Of a DNA stretch of 64,000 nt, positions 15,685 to 24,764 are shown one piece after another. The stretch lies in NCBI GenBank assembly GCA_947643415.1, contig CANRWA010000013.1:1-64000 (forward strand). The letters are read 5' to 3'. Within the stretch, counting starts at the first letter, position 1. The number at the start of each line of letters is the position of its first letter. The notes under the pieces are model-generated. The model worked only from the letters and a program-made list of their open reading frames with translations. It ran no database searches and had not been told where the DNA came from. The stretch comes from an uncultured Clostridia bacterium. GTDB taxonomy: Bacteria > Bacillota > Clostridia > Lachnospirales > Lachnospiraceae. The translations under genes were made by a program, and so were the position numbers.

Positions 15685-16308
15685 ATGAATCAAAATGATC
15701 TACGTGTAAAAAAGACCAAAAAAGCCATCCATAATACATTTATGGAATTATTAAAAGTAAAACCTATCTCAAAAATTTCAGTTACAGAATTGGCGAAAGC
15801 AGCTGAAATTAACAAAGCCACCTTCTATTTGCATTACAAAGATATTTTCGACCTGTACCAGCATACATTAAGGAACTTTCTCTGTGACATTGCAGCTGAA
15901 ATCACTTTTATGGACTTGTTTTTTACAGATATAGAACGCTTTGCAACAAAACTTTATGAGCTATCCATCAACAGAGGATTTTTTAAAAACAATGTATTAT
16001 TTTCTACTGAGAATGCTTCATATAATCAAGGTGCCATGCAATTTTTCTGCAATGCACTGACAGAGAAAGTAATTAGCCTGAATGTACTGGAAGATACTGA
16101 CATAAACCGCATGAAATTAAGATACATCTTTGCAGGAATTGGTATGCTTTTCCGCTTTGATTCCGACAAAAAACCAGAGGACATTATTTTGACAATCGTA
16201 TGCGCCTACAAAGGACAATTTGGGAATTTACAATTTTTAACTGAAACCACCAACAGCCTCGCATCCCGTCCCACCCAGCTGCGACAGGTAGACAACGTAA
16301 GAAACTGA
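15685..16308 (+). CDS. TetR-family transcriptional regulator (207 aa)
   Basis: N-terminal TetR DNA-binding domain: RVKKTKKAIHNTFMELL, then PISKISVTELAKAAEINKATFYLHYKD with the typical ATFY-HY recognition end. The C-terminal ligand domain is of the TetR_C_33-like group. The start at 15685 has TGGAGA about 10 nt upstream; the frame is open further up, but the sequence there is not protein-like. From about residue 174 the sequence overlaps the sortase gene on the other strand and ends with a tail (SLASRPTQLRQVDNVRN) that looks unlike a TetR end. The original C-terminus may have been replaced at an island junction. Confidence 0.82.
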   Translation: MNQNDLRVKKTKKAIHNTFMELLKVKPISKISVTELAKAAEINKATFYLHYKDIFDLYQHTLRNFLCDIAAEITFMDLFFTDIERFATKLYELSINRGFFKNNVLFSTENASYNQGAMQFFCNALTEKVISLNVLEDTDINRMKLRYIFAGIGMLFRFDSDKKPEDIILTIVCAYKGQFGNLQFLTETTNSLASRPTQLRQVDNVRN

Positions 16309-17006
16309 TATTTCCGGAAGAACTCTTCCGGTGTATCCTTCTCAAGTTCTGCCCTGATCTTCTTTCCCATCTCAGTCTGATACAGACTCCCAGAAATGAT
16401 CTTCTCTACATATTCCTCATACTCATCCCAGTTCCCGACATCGGTGAAAGAATAAACGGGGGATGATGTCGTTGTCTGCATTACCGACACGATCTGGTAC
16501 TTCCGTTTCTCATCCCCCGCCCGGAAACTGATTTCCGGATGTTCTTTATAATAACTCTCACTGGAATACGCATGAAGTGCCCCGAACATCCTGCCTCCGT
16601 TGATATTGTGACCATAAATAATGCAGTTATTACTGTCAACCGTGCATCTGGAATCCAAAAATGGGGTGCCATAAAAACTATAGTTCCCATCAAAATCCCG
16701 GTGCAGGTAATATTCACTGTCGCCTTCCCGCTGCATGACCGGATAAGAAATACTGGTTCCTTTAATCTTCAGCCAGCCAATCCAGTCTGGATTTGTTATC
16801 TCTGTGGGAATGATTGAAGGAACGGGCTTTTTATCCCGCTCCTCCTCGATTTCCTCCAGCTGGTCAAAACGCTCTTCCTGCTTTTTGTCATTCTGGTAAT
16901 AACGGTATACAAAATACCCTGTTACCATGAATGCCAACAAAAAAAAGAGGCATAACAACCTCTTTACCCGTTTCTTCCTACTATTTACTTGTTTCTTCTG
17001 CTTCAT
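16206..17006 (-). CDS. srtB: Class B sortase (266 aa)
   Basis: Membrane-anchored transpeptidase that links sorted surface proteins to peptidoglycan. One N-terminal membrane helix (RLLCLFFLLAFMVTGYFVY) precedes the extracellular sortase domain, with catalytic His133 in IIYGHNING, Cys241 in LTLSTC and Arg250 in GRDARLLVV. The start at 17006 overlaps the stop of the adhesin gene as ATGA and has AAAGGTG upstream, so the two are translationally coupled and the adhesin is its probable substrate. The last ~10 residues (NCKFPNCPL) run into TetR coding sequence and look like an extension past the normal end. No terminator separates it from the convergent TetR gene. Confidence 0.9.
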   Translation of the reverse strand: MKQKKQVNSRKKRVKRLLCLFFLLAFMVTGYFVYRYYQNDKKQEERFDQLEEIEEERDKKPVPSIIPTEITNPDWIGWLKIKGTSISYPVMQREGDSEYYLHRDFDGNYSFYGTPFLDSRCTVDSNNCIIYGHNINGGRMFGALHAYSSESYYKEHPEISFRAGDEKRKYQIVSVMQTTTSSPVYSFTDVGNWDEYEEYVEKIISGSLYQTEMGKKIRAELEKDTPEEFFRKYQFLTLSTCRSWVGRDARLLVVSVKNCKFPNCPL

Positions 17007-20000
17007 TTTGCACGCACCTTTTTCCTGCGAAAGAAAGATGTGACTGAAAAACACACACCGCTTCTATACAAAAGAAATCCACATCCCAGCAGGAATAGTA
17101 AAATGACTGCTGCCACAAGTGGTGTTGTCCCACCTGTCTGCGGCACTTTTGGTCCAGGTGTCTTTTTGTCAGTGACCGATACTTTCTGTACCTCTCCGGT
17201 ATCTTTTACCGTATATTGAACCGGCTCTGCAAGCTGGTAGCCCTTCGGTGCCTCTATCTCTTTGAAAGTGTAAGTTTCTCCTGCTTTCAGCTTTCCGATG
17301 ATATCATAGCCCTCTTCTTTGGAAGTAAAGCTCATGACCTTTTTGTCATTGCTGTCATATACCTCAAATTTCGCACCACGGAGTCCCTGTCCAGTATCAC
17401 TTGCCAGTTTGATCAGCCGAATTTTTGTAGTATCATCTTTCATCAGCACACTCTGGACCTCTCCCGAATCCTCTATGGTAAACTCAATGCTGCCAGCGGT
17501 CACATACCCGTCTGCCGGCCGCTTCTCCGTCAGAATATAGGTCTTTCCCACTGCCAGCTTCTGCTCAATGATATGTTTTTCCTTTGTGGATATCCATGAC
17601 TCAATTACGGTATCCGTATCCTTTTCCGTGATCTCCAGTTCACAGCCCGGTATCTCCTCTGAGCCTGCAATCTCAGTTTTGGAGATTTCCACCTTCGTCG
17701 TATCATCCACCATGTGAACCACATTATCTGTCTGGAGTGTCCTGTTTTCCCCATTTACGATAGCAACCAGTGTCTGACCTTTCTCTCCCTGAACAAGTTG
17801 AAATGAAATGCTGTCTGCCGTAATAAAACCATCCGCCGGCCTGATTTCCGTCAATGTATAGACCGTATCGTGAAGCAAGCCATTCACCTGTACCGCTCCT
17901 TTTTCATCCAGAACGGCCGTGACATTGCGATAACCCATTTCCTCTAGCTTTTCATTCAGTTTGATAGAATCCGTATTGCCGGATATCCAATTTACAATCA
18001 CATTGCCTTCCGCATCCGTAATCTGCAGTTCGCACCCTGGCAGTTCCTCGCTGTTCGCAATGGATGTTTTGCTGATGACTGTGCTCGTCTGGGTATTGAC
18101 CGCTTCCACATCCTCTGCTATCACTTTTGTTTCCTGACCCTTGTACTCCAGATGCACCGGATACTCCGTTTCGTTCAAGTAATAACTTCCGGGTACCGAC
18201 AGTTCCTTCAGGTAATAATCCCCTGAGTTCAGTGTGACAGTGCTACCGGATGCCGTATCTGTATCCGGTTCTTCCGTCTCCTCCGACTCCTCTGGATCCT
18301 CTTTCGGATCCCCTGTCACCTCTGGCTTTTCCGTTTTCTCTGGTGCTCCCGTCATTTCCGATAATGCCAATTTACCGGCTGCTATCGGAAACATTCCGGC
18401 AAAACTGAATTTCTTTGTCAATGTTTCCACGTCCTGAAGCGGAGCTGCTGTCGGTTCTGCCGGTTTCTCTGTCTCCTCCGGTATTTCAACGGATGGTGTT
18501 TTCGTATCTTCCGAATCAATGTCTTTCGGATATCCTTCACTCATCAGCGGGAAATCCAGATCGGATACTGCCCTGCCGTCTGCACCTGTTGTAACTGTTC
18601 CCAGTCTGGTGCCGGCATCCACGATTTTTTTACCATCCACGTTATAAATATCATGCCTTGTATAGATGCCAAATTCCGCTCCGGCAACCGCTTGCCTTGT
18701 TGCTGCATCCGACTTGAACAGGGATACCTGCGCCTTTGCACGGGCATTCTCCACCAGGAGTACACCGCCCTCATCCGTAGCATCCGTGGCATTGAGGACG
18801 TATTCCTCATCCTTGTTGTCCCATGTAAATTCCACATCCCAACCTTTGTCCGGCAGAACATAGCCATACAGTGTCTTTTTCTCTTTTACATGGTATTTGC
18901 CCAGCGGCAGGCTGACCGTTACTGTGCCGTCCTCATCCACTGTATATCCTGTGATGTCTTTGCAGTCTTTTGCAAATTCCGCACCTTCCCCGGTTGTAAT
19001 AGCCGTTACCAGATCGCCCTTGTCATACCAATGTGTCCCCTGGTTATCCTGCGTTACGATGTCCTCTGCCGCAGTAACTTCAAAGACAGCACCTTTTAAG
19101 AAACGGCTCTCATAGACAAATTTGCCGTCCTGAAACCCGGTCAGCATCTCACCCGTCTTATAGAGTTTCAACCTGCCTGCCGTTTCCTGGTTTGTATAAG
19201 TTATGGTAACAACGGCATGGGTATAGCCGTCTTCGTCGGTAAAGCTCTCATAGTTGCCAGCTTTGCTGTTAATCGCAACCTCAATGTATTTCTCTGTGAT
19301 GTGAAGACCGCTGGCAGAATCCGTCTCATAAATACGATAAGTGCCTGACTTCAGTTCCTTCACCGTCATGATCTCGCCGGACTCATCCGTTACAAACTGG
19401 TTTACTGTCACGTTTTTATTTCCGTCACTATAACTCTGCTCGACCAGTTTCTCCCCGTCATCCGTCACTTTGTAGATCTGGTATGTGGTGCCAGGTTTTA
19501 ATACCTGCTTTTCGGTATTGCCATCTTTTTTGAGGATTCTCAGGTAGGCTTTGAATATGATATTATCGGCTGGAAAAGTATACAATTTTCCATTTTCCGT
19601 TATCTCCGCAGGAAAATCCTCTGCAAGAATAGCATCTACGTCTCCCGAATCCACCTGATGAACTGTATATTTACCATAATACAAATCTCCTGTTTCTGCG
19701 TAGCCTTTATCATTTGTTGTAATAGTCGCACGCTCATAATCTGTACATGCATCATAACTTCCTTTTGAAGTCAAATAAATTTGAAAAGTTGTTTCTTTCT
19801 CATAATTTAGCAGTCCCGTTTGTCCTTCAGAGTAATATTTCTGTACGGCAATCTTACCCAGAATCGGCTGGTTTCCATACTCCTCTGTTGCAAGGTCATA
19901 GGTATATTCTGCCGCTTTATTTGAGGCATCCACCTTCACTGTAAGTACATCATTGGAAAGCGTATATCCCACTGGTGCCTTGACTTCCTTCAGGTAGTAG

Positions 20001-21487
20001 GTATTGCCGCTCCGCAGGAAATCTGTTACCATCTTTCCATTCTGGACAGTATAAATCCCTGCCATTTTTGCTGTACCCTGAGCATCATAAACGGTTGCCT
20101 TATTCGTGCAGGAAGCATCCGCATATAACTGGAACTGTGCACCTTCCAGGCTGGCATCCCCATGTGGTTTCTTATCTGCGCTGTATTTATCAATCTTGAC
20201 AACATCAATGGTTGCCTTTTTATAACGGTTCGTCACGCCAACAGAATACGCTTTGGAATAATTTGAAGCAACTTCCTCCAATGTATCCGGCCATACACCC
20301 TCTGCATTTTTCTCCCAGCTGTCTGCTTTTTTCAGAGTGATTTTTACACCTTTCGCAAATTCCGGGTCCATAACGATATGCTTATTATCCCCCGTGTTAT
20401 CTTCTGTCAATGTATAAGTGTTGGAAATATCGTTTTTCATCTCCTTCATTTCCTTATCCATCAACTTTTTAGCAGATTCTTTTGTCAAATCGGAAGCAAA
20501 ATCTACGCCCTCATCCAGATCAAGGTCATCTGCCAGATGCTTTTTCGCTGCCTTCTTATCATCTGCTGACATATCTTTCAACTCCGAATCCGGATAATAA
20601 TAGTAATCCTGTGTCTGCAGCCGATACGTCATACGGAAAGCAATACGTCCGCTATCTCTGGTAAACCCGGTCATGCTGAAAGAGGTATCATTATCATCAT
20701 CGGCACTGTTTGATTCCGTACCATCCCGGTCTGTCATGGAAAAAGAATACAGATCATCCAGATTATCGGCATCCAGCGTAAACTGGATACCAGCTAAATT
20801 TTTTCCATCCTCATCTTTTTTCGTGACGGTAATTCTCTGCCGGTAATAATCGCTGTCATTGATACTTGCCACCTCCGGCACATCATCCGCATCCACAGTC
20901 AAAAGCTTCTGATACCGATTGCTGTTTCCTGTTTTCTGCCAAAAAGTAATATCTGCCGTCCATGCTCCGGATGGCTCAAAGATATCTTTATACAGGTCGT
21001 TCGCTGATTTTGAAGGAGAAATGTTAATATTCCCCTTAACCTGCTTAATGACATCTTTTAACTGGGCTTCGGAATTACGCCCTTCTGCGATGGACCAGAT
21101 GAGTGCCTGGCTCATGACAAACGCTTTGCCCGAACGGTTTCTGTCCACCACATACCAGCGGACAATCTTAGCATAATATCCATTCTTCTCACCACCGGTA
21201 TTCTGATCCCAATGATGCGTTTCTTCTGCTGCATAAGTGTTGCCTGAATGGCAGGTATGCCCTAAATTAATGCAGAATGCCTTTTTCCCATTCAGCTTCA
21301 TCTGCCACCATGTCCCGCTTTTTGTCTTAGAGCCAATGGAAACCGTTCCCTTCCTGCCCAGGGAAGACAGGCTTACAGAAGCAGATGCTGCACTTGCTAC
21401 CGTCGCATTTACCGGAATGATGCCACACAACAGGGCAAATGCCAGTACAAACGTCATGATTCTTCTAATCTTTTTATTTATTTTCAT
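17003..21487 (-). CDS. Thioester-domain, Cna-B repeat surface adhesin with sorting signal (1494 aa)
   Basis: Large cell-wall protein. After the signal peptide (VLAFALLCGIIPVNATVASA) comes a thioester domain: Cys72 in KKAFCINLG and Gln127 in VMSQALIWSIAEG match the C and Q positions that form the intramolecular thioester used for covalent host binding. Then follow several SpaA/Cna-B modules with E-box ends (YYLKEVKAPVGY, YHVKEKKTLYGY, YTLTEIRPADGF, YILTEKRPADGY, YTFKEIEAPKGY), expected to form isopeptide bonds. A Pro/Glu/Thr-rich linker lies near residues 1010-1110. The C-terminus has the sorting signal VPQTGG, a hydrophobic helix and RRKK. The ATG at 21487 follows AGGAA. It sits upstream of srtB in the same operon. 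Confidence 0.9.
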   Translation of the reverse strand: MKINKKIRRIMTFVLAFALLCGIIPVNATVASAASASVSLSSLGRKGTVSIGSKTKSGTWWQMKLNGKKAFCINLGHTCHSGNTYAAEETHHWDQNTGGEKNGYYAKIVRWYVVDRNRSGKAFVMSQALIWSIAEGRNSEAQLKDVIKQVKGNINISPSKSANDLYKDIFEPSGAWTADITFWQKTGNSNRYQKLLTVDADDVPEVASINDSDYYRQRITVTKKDEDGKNLAGIQFTLDADNLDDLYSFSMTDRDGTESNSADDDNDTSFSMTGFTRDSGRIAFRMTYRLQTQDYYYYPDSELKDMSADDKKAAKKHLADDLDLDEGVDFASDLTKESAKKLMDKEMKEMKNDISNTYTLTEDNTGDNKHIVMDPEFAKGVKITLKKADSWEKNAEGVWPDTLEEVASNYSKAYSVGVTNRYKKATIDVVKIDKYSADKKPHGDASLEGAQFQLYADASCTNKATVYDAQGTAKMAGIYTVQNGKMVTDFLRSGNTYYLKEVKAPVGYTLSNDVLTVKVDASNKAAEYTYDLATEEYGNQPILGKIAVQKYYSEGQTGLLNYEKETTFQIYLTSKGSYDACTDYERATITTNDKGYAETGDLYYGKYTVHQVDSGDVDAILAEDFPAEITENGKLYTFPADNIIFKAYLRILKKDGNTEKQVLKPGTTYQIYKVTDDGEKLVEQSYSDGNKNVTVNQFVTDESGEIMTVKELKSGTYRIYETDSASGLHITEKYIEVAINSKAGNYESFTDEDGYTHAVVTITYTNQETAGRLKLYKTGEMLTGFQDGKFVYESRFLKGAVFEVTAAEDIVTQDNQGTHWYDKGDLVTAITTGEGAEFAKDCKDITGYTVDEDGTVTVSLPLGKYHVKEKKTLYGYVLPDKGWDVEFTWDNKDEEYVLNATDATDEGGVLLVENARAKAQVSLFKSDAATRQAVAGAEFGIYTRHDIYNVDGKKIVDAGTRLGTVTTGADGRAVSDLDFPLMSEGYPKDIDSEDTKTPSVEIPEETEKPAEPTAAPLQDVETLTKKFSFAGMFPIAAGKLALSEMTGAPEKTEKPEVTGDPKEDPEESEETEEPDTDTASGSTVTLNSGDYYLKELSVPGSYYLNETEYPVHLEYKGQETKVIAEDVEAVNTQTSTVISKTSIANSEELPGCELQITDAEGNVIVNWISGNTDSIKLNEKLEEMGYRNVTAVLDEKGAVQVNGLLHDTVYTLTEIRPADGFITADSISFQLVQGEKGQTLVAIVNGENRTLQTDNVVHMVDDTTKVEISKTEIAGSEEIPGCELEITEKDTDTVIESWISTKEKHIIEQKLAVGKTYILTEKRPADGYVTAGSIEFTIEDSGEVQSVLMKDDTTKIRLIKLASDTGQGLRGAKFEVYDSNDKKVMSFTSKEEGYDIIGKLKAGETYTFKEIEAPKGYQLAEPVQYTVKDTGEVQKVSVTDKKTPGPKVPQTGGTTPLVAAVILLFLLGCGFLLYRSGVCFSVTSFFRRKKVRAK

Positions 21488-21602
21488 AATCAAAGTTCCT
21501 TTCCTATTTCAATTTAATTTACTCGTTAACGTCTCCTCCTTCATACCGGGGGGGACCTCTTTCAAGCTTTTCCATTCTTACCCTTCCTTTCTTTTTTCCA
21601 CC

Positions 21603-21632
21603 AAAAAAAGAGCCTGCACAAACAGACTCTTC
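21603..21632 (-). terminator. Terminator after the transglutaminase-like gene
   Basis: On the minus strand AAGAGTCTG (21623-21631) pairs with CAGGCTCTT (21608-21616), followed by TTTTTTT. It separates the 21664-23220 gene from the adhesin-sortase unit, so adhesin transcription needs read-through or its own promoter. Confidence 0.75.
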
Positions 21633-21663
21633 TTTTGCCATATCTCTGTCATGTATTATGTTT

Positions 21664-23220
21664 TTAATACTTATCTAACTGGATATAATCCCAGTTTTTA
21701 TAACCGCCCTCCCACGGTGTCGCATCATAATAATACTCCTGTCCGTCGATTACGGTACGGGTTACGATATGAATTGCCCCATTCAACTGAGTCATCCATG
21801 TATACGCTTCAATACCAAGCATTCTTGCCATGTCGCGAAGCAGTTCTGCCGCCCCTCCACAATCCGTAAAACCAGTCTCCCAGTCCGCTCCGACATTTTC
21901 CTGAATAATCCAGATGGTATTGTACCCCAGATAACTGCCATTTGTATCAATCCTCGGATAGTTCATGTTATCACGGATATACTCTTCCAGACGCTCCATC
22001 TTTTGCTGTTCGGTAAGGCTGCCCCATTTTCCCAGCCCATCTTCGTTGTACTCCTCACTGCTCACTGTCTGGATGACTTTTTCACAAAATGCTTTTTTAC
22101 TTGCAGCACCATCCTTTACTTCAATCTGGAACGTATCAACAGTACGCCATGTATTATTATTATTTTCTCCTTTTTCTAGTTCCTGTATGGAAACTGTATG
22201 AGTTCCCGGTTCCTCTGCAACACAAGTATAAATCCACCCATCTTTTACTTTTTTAAAAAATTTGGTATTTGTTTCTTCCTGCTCCAAATATTCGATATCC
22301 TCATAGGAAAAAGCCGAACCACCGCCCACCTTTTCTCCATAAGCTCCGATACTCACGTATACATTATCAAAATCATTCGGATTTGGATTATCCGTCTTCA
22401 CATACAACACAATCGGCACGTCCTCATAAATGGTAAACTGATTTAACACGCTGACCTCATACGAATATTTTGCCTGGTATGGTGTCGGTTCCGGGGATGG
22501 TTTCGGTGTCGGCACAGATGGCACGACCGGTTCCGGGGACGGCTGTGGTGATGAATTTCCGGCATCATTGTTACTGCCAATTTTTCCAACTGCTATCCGG
22601 ACAACATTGCTGTACTGGGTATAGGTGCCGGATACCCATGCCTGTACCCGGTATTCATACATCGTGTCTGCTTTTACCGTCTGATCCGTAAGAGTTGTCT
22701 TCCACGCTGTCTTTATTTTTTTCCATTCCCCTGTTTCCGTTTTCCTCTGGACCACATAGTGCTCTGCACCCGTAATTTTGCTATACTGAAGTTTCACATA
22801 ACCCATATCATTCAGGAATGCCTTCAGTGTTCCGGCAAAAACAGGTTTCTTCCCAGTCTGGCTGGTCTGAACGCCTTTCGTCACTTTTACTTTGTACTTG
22901 TATGCCTTTTTCTTCCCGCCCTTCAGATAACAGCGGACTGTCACCATCGCCGTTCCCGGCTTTTTACCGGTAATGACAATCCTGCGGTTCTTTTTCGCTT
23001 TCTTATATTTTACCTTTGCCACAGAGGGTTTGCTGCTTTTGACCCTGACCTTTTTTGCCTTTAACAGTGCCGCCGGACGTATAGTTTTGGATGCCTTATT
23101 TGCCATATCCACTTTAACGGTCTTCGTCTTTGCCAAAGCCGTTCCAGTCCCTGCATACAGTGCCACACTCAGCAGTAATATGGTAAATATGATTATTCTT
23201 TTTCCGTTTTTCATGTTCAT
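21664..23220 (-). CDS. Secreted protein with Ig-like, fibronectin III and transglutaminase-like domains (518 aa)
   Basis: Signal peptide at residues 1-30 (IIIFTILLLSVALYAGTGTALA). A basic Ig-like repeat follows (KKVRVKSSKPSVAKVKYKKA ... GTAMVTVRCY), then a fibronectin type III-like segment (about 125-210, VKLQYSKITGAEHYVVQRK) and a Pro-rich linker (about 215-245). The C-terminal transglutaminase/protease-like domain has Cys454 in FTDCGGAAELLRDMARMLG, His484 in GAIHIVTRT and Asp499 in YYYDATPW. The triad is complete, so cysteine-type cross-linking or proteolysis at the cell surface is possible. No sorting signal is present. It lies between the signal peptidase and the thioester adhesin genes and may act on the same surface structure. 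Confidence 0.82.
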   Translation of the reverse strand: MNMKNGKRIIIFTILLLSVALYAGTGTALAKTKTVKVDMANKASKTIRPAALLKAKKVRVKSSKPSVAKVKYKKAKKNRRIVITGKKPGTAMVTVRCYLKGGKKKAYKYKVKVTKGVQTSQTGKKPVFAGTLKAFLNDMGYVKLQYSKITGAEHYVVQRKTETGEWKKIKTAWKTTLTDQTVKADTMYEYRVQAWVSGTYTQYSNVVRIAVGKIGSNNDAGNSSPQPSPEPVVPSVPTPKPSPEPTPYQAKYSYEVSVLNQFTIYEDVPIVLYVKTDNPNPNDFDNVYVSIGAYGEKVGGGSAFSYEDIEYLEQEETNTKFFKKVKDGWIYTCVAEEPGTHTVSIQELEKGENNNNTWRTVDTFQIEVKDGAASKKAFCEKVIQTVSSEEYNEDGLGKWGSLTEQQKMERLEEYIRDNMNYPRIDTNGSYLGYNTIWIIQENVGADWETGFTDCGGAAELLRDMARMLGIEAYTWMTQLNGAIHIVTRTVIDGQEYYYDATPWEGGYKNWDYIQLDKY

Positions 23221-23310
23221 CAGTCCCTTCTCATTCTCCGGTTCCGGCTCAGACCGGTTCCAGATCTACCCCAATCATAACACTATGACTACAAACATTC
23301 CAGAAAAACT

Positions 23311-23775
23311 TTATTCCCACACCTTTGCCACCACATCTGCTTCCCTCACATACATCTCTTCCCAGTATCTCGAATCGAAAGAATGATTTATATTATCCCC
23401 CAGTACAAAGTATGAATTTTCCGGCACCACAACCACCTGCTGGTCACGCTTTGGGACCATCCACCCCGGTGTATACGAAAGTTTTTTCAAATCCACAGTA
23501 TCCCCGCCCACAGCGGCAATCCGTTTTACTAACAGTTCCCCCTCCCGCCGGAATACAATGACATCCCCCCGCTCCAGACCGGAATACACTCTGGGAGCGA
23601 TTAAAAAACTACCTTTCTTCAGCGTCGGCTCCATCGACTCCGTTGGCACATAACCGGCTAAAAACACCGTATGGAATAAAACCCATACCAGAATGCTGGC
23701 TCCCACCGGCAGCATCCACCACCGGAACCATTTCTTTTTGAATAGATATTTCCTACCCTGTTTTCTTTGTCCCAT
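23311..23775 (-). CDS. lepB: Type I signal peptidase (154 aa)
   Basis: Membrane protease that removes signal peptides. One N-terminal membrane helix (LPVGASILVWVLFHTVFLAG) is followed by the catalytic Ser47 in VPTESMEPTL, Lys84 in LLVKRIAAVGGD and the conserved GDNINHSFDSRYW box. Length is normal for a short Gram-positive SipS/SipW-size enzyme. Two ATGs are close together; GAGGAG is 8 nt before the one at 23775. The gene overlaps the end of the sigma factor gene. It is probably dedicated to the exported proteins of this island. Confidence 0.9.
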   Translation of the reverse strand: MGQRKQGRKYLFKKKWFRWWMLPVGASILVWVLFHTVFLAGYVPTESMEPTLKKGSFLIAPRVYSGLERGDVIVFRREGELLVKRIAAVGGDTVDLKKLSYTPGWMVPKRDQQVVVVPENSYFVLGDNINHSFDSRYWEEMYVREADVVAKVWE

Positions 23776-24313
23776 ATCCATACTCCTCTGCCATCTGCCG
23801 CAGTTCCTCCTGCTCCCTCAGATACTTTCTTGCTTTCGATACCCAGGCACAGACAAGATTTGCTTTCACGCCAAACCGTTCACCAATTTCCCGGCTGGTA
23901 TATCCTTTTTCCATCAGTAACATGGCACGGATGCCTTTTTTCGTAGATACAGGAACCAATCCCTGTGCCTCCTTCAGTATTTTCTGCAAAACAATCTGCA
24001 GTTCTTTATCCTCATGATCATAAAAATCCCCTGTCTCTGGCAGGACATCGACTATGGTTTCCCTCTTCCCTCTCCGGGTGGAGGAAACCAGGGCATCGCA
24101 GATTTCATTCCAGATCAGACGGTAAGCATAAGTGGAAAAACACCCGCCCCTGTCGCTGGCCACTGCCTTACACAGACCGATACAGCCAATCTGGAACAAA
24201 TCTTCCCTGGAATACATACCGTACTGGAATGTTCCGTGGACTTTATCGGAGATGACCTTATGTACCAGCCCTATATTTTCTTCCACTTTTCTTCTCTGTC
24301 CTGCATTTAACAC
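23753..24313 (-). CDS. Sigma-70 family RNA polymerase sigma factor of the island (186 aa)
   Basis: Region 2 is recognisable (YSREDLFQIGCIGLCKAV and FSTYAYRLIWNEI), and a region 4 helix-turn-helix follows (GYTSREIGERFGVKANLVCAWVSKARKYLRE). It resembles small sporulation-type or mobile-element sigma factors rather than ECF factors. A GTG at 24313 has GGAGGTGG 5 nt upstream, so it is preferred over the TTG at 24328. It directly follows the zinc protein gene and overlaps the signal peptidase gene, so it probably belongs to the operon it may control. Confidence 0.8.
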   Translation of the reverse strand: MLNAGQRRKVEENIGLVHKVISDKVHGTFQYGMYSREDLFQIGCIGLCKAVASDRGGCFSTYAYRLIWNEICDALVSSTRRGKRETIVDVLPETGDFYDHEDKELQIVLQKILKEAQGLVPVSTKKGIRAMLLMEKGYTSREIGERFGVKANLVCAWVSKARKYLREQEELRQMAEEYGYGTKKTG

Positions 24314-24314
24314 A

Positions 24315-24764
24315 TTAACCACCTCCAATCACCTGAAAGCGTCTCCCTTTTCTGGTCTCCAGCAGTTTTTTGCTTTCCTGTATAACCTGCCTGCAGTAAT
24401 ATTCACCCAGATGACCGATGTGTGCTTCTGACATCGGGGCACTGATAATGTCCGCCAGCCACTGATAGGCATCCTGCTTGTCCATCAGACCAGATTCATA
24501 CAAACGGTTAAAGTAGCGGTGGGCTTCTCTTCTCAGTGCCCGGAGGTTGTGGTCTGCGAGGCTCCCAACCGGGGTCTTTGTCTCTTTGTGTACCCGGACA
24601 TAGGCATCACATTCCGGATATCTCGAACAGACAAAGAGCATGGTATGTTCTTTGTTTTCACGATAGATACCGTCCGCACTGCGGAATACCACCGGACTGC
24701 CGCAGTATGGGCAGCGCATCTGCTTTGTCTGATTCCCTTTCTTTTTCCTGTTTTTTGTGTTCAT
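24315..24764 (-). CDS. DUF3268-type zinc-finger-containing protein (149 aa)
   Basis: Small cytosolic protein with two zinc-ligand pairs, MRCPYCGSPVV and FVCSRYPECDAYV, followed by an all-helical part with the motif TPVGSLADHNLRALRREAH and the end HLGEYYCRQVI. This fits the zinc-finger-containing DUF3268 family (named from memory), found in Firmicute mobile elements; function unknown. GAGGAGG is 10 nt before the ATG. It is preceded by a long non-coding leader with its own promoter and a terminator-like hairpin. Confidence 0.75.
   Translation of the reverse strand: MNTKNRKKKGNQTKQMRCPYCGSPVVFRSADGIYRENKEHTMLFVCSRYPECDAYVRVHKETKTPVGSLADHNLRALRREAHRYFNRLYESGLMDKQDAYQWLADIISAPMSEAHIGHLGEYYCRQVIQESKKLLETRKGRRFQVIGGG

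Noticed and set aside
21237-21869. Plus-strand 210-codon ORF
   Set aside because: It lies antisense to the adhesin start and the transglutaminase-like gene, has no plausible domain or ribosome binding site, and is best read as a shadow frame.
24315-24328. TTG at 24328 or out-of-frame ATG at 24315 as sigma factor start
   Set aside because: TTG is within the upstream gene without a well-spaced SD and the ATG is in another frame; GTG at 24313 has GGAGGTGG at 5 nt.
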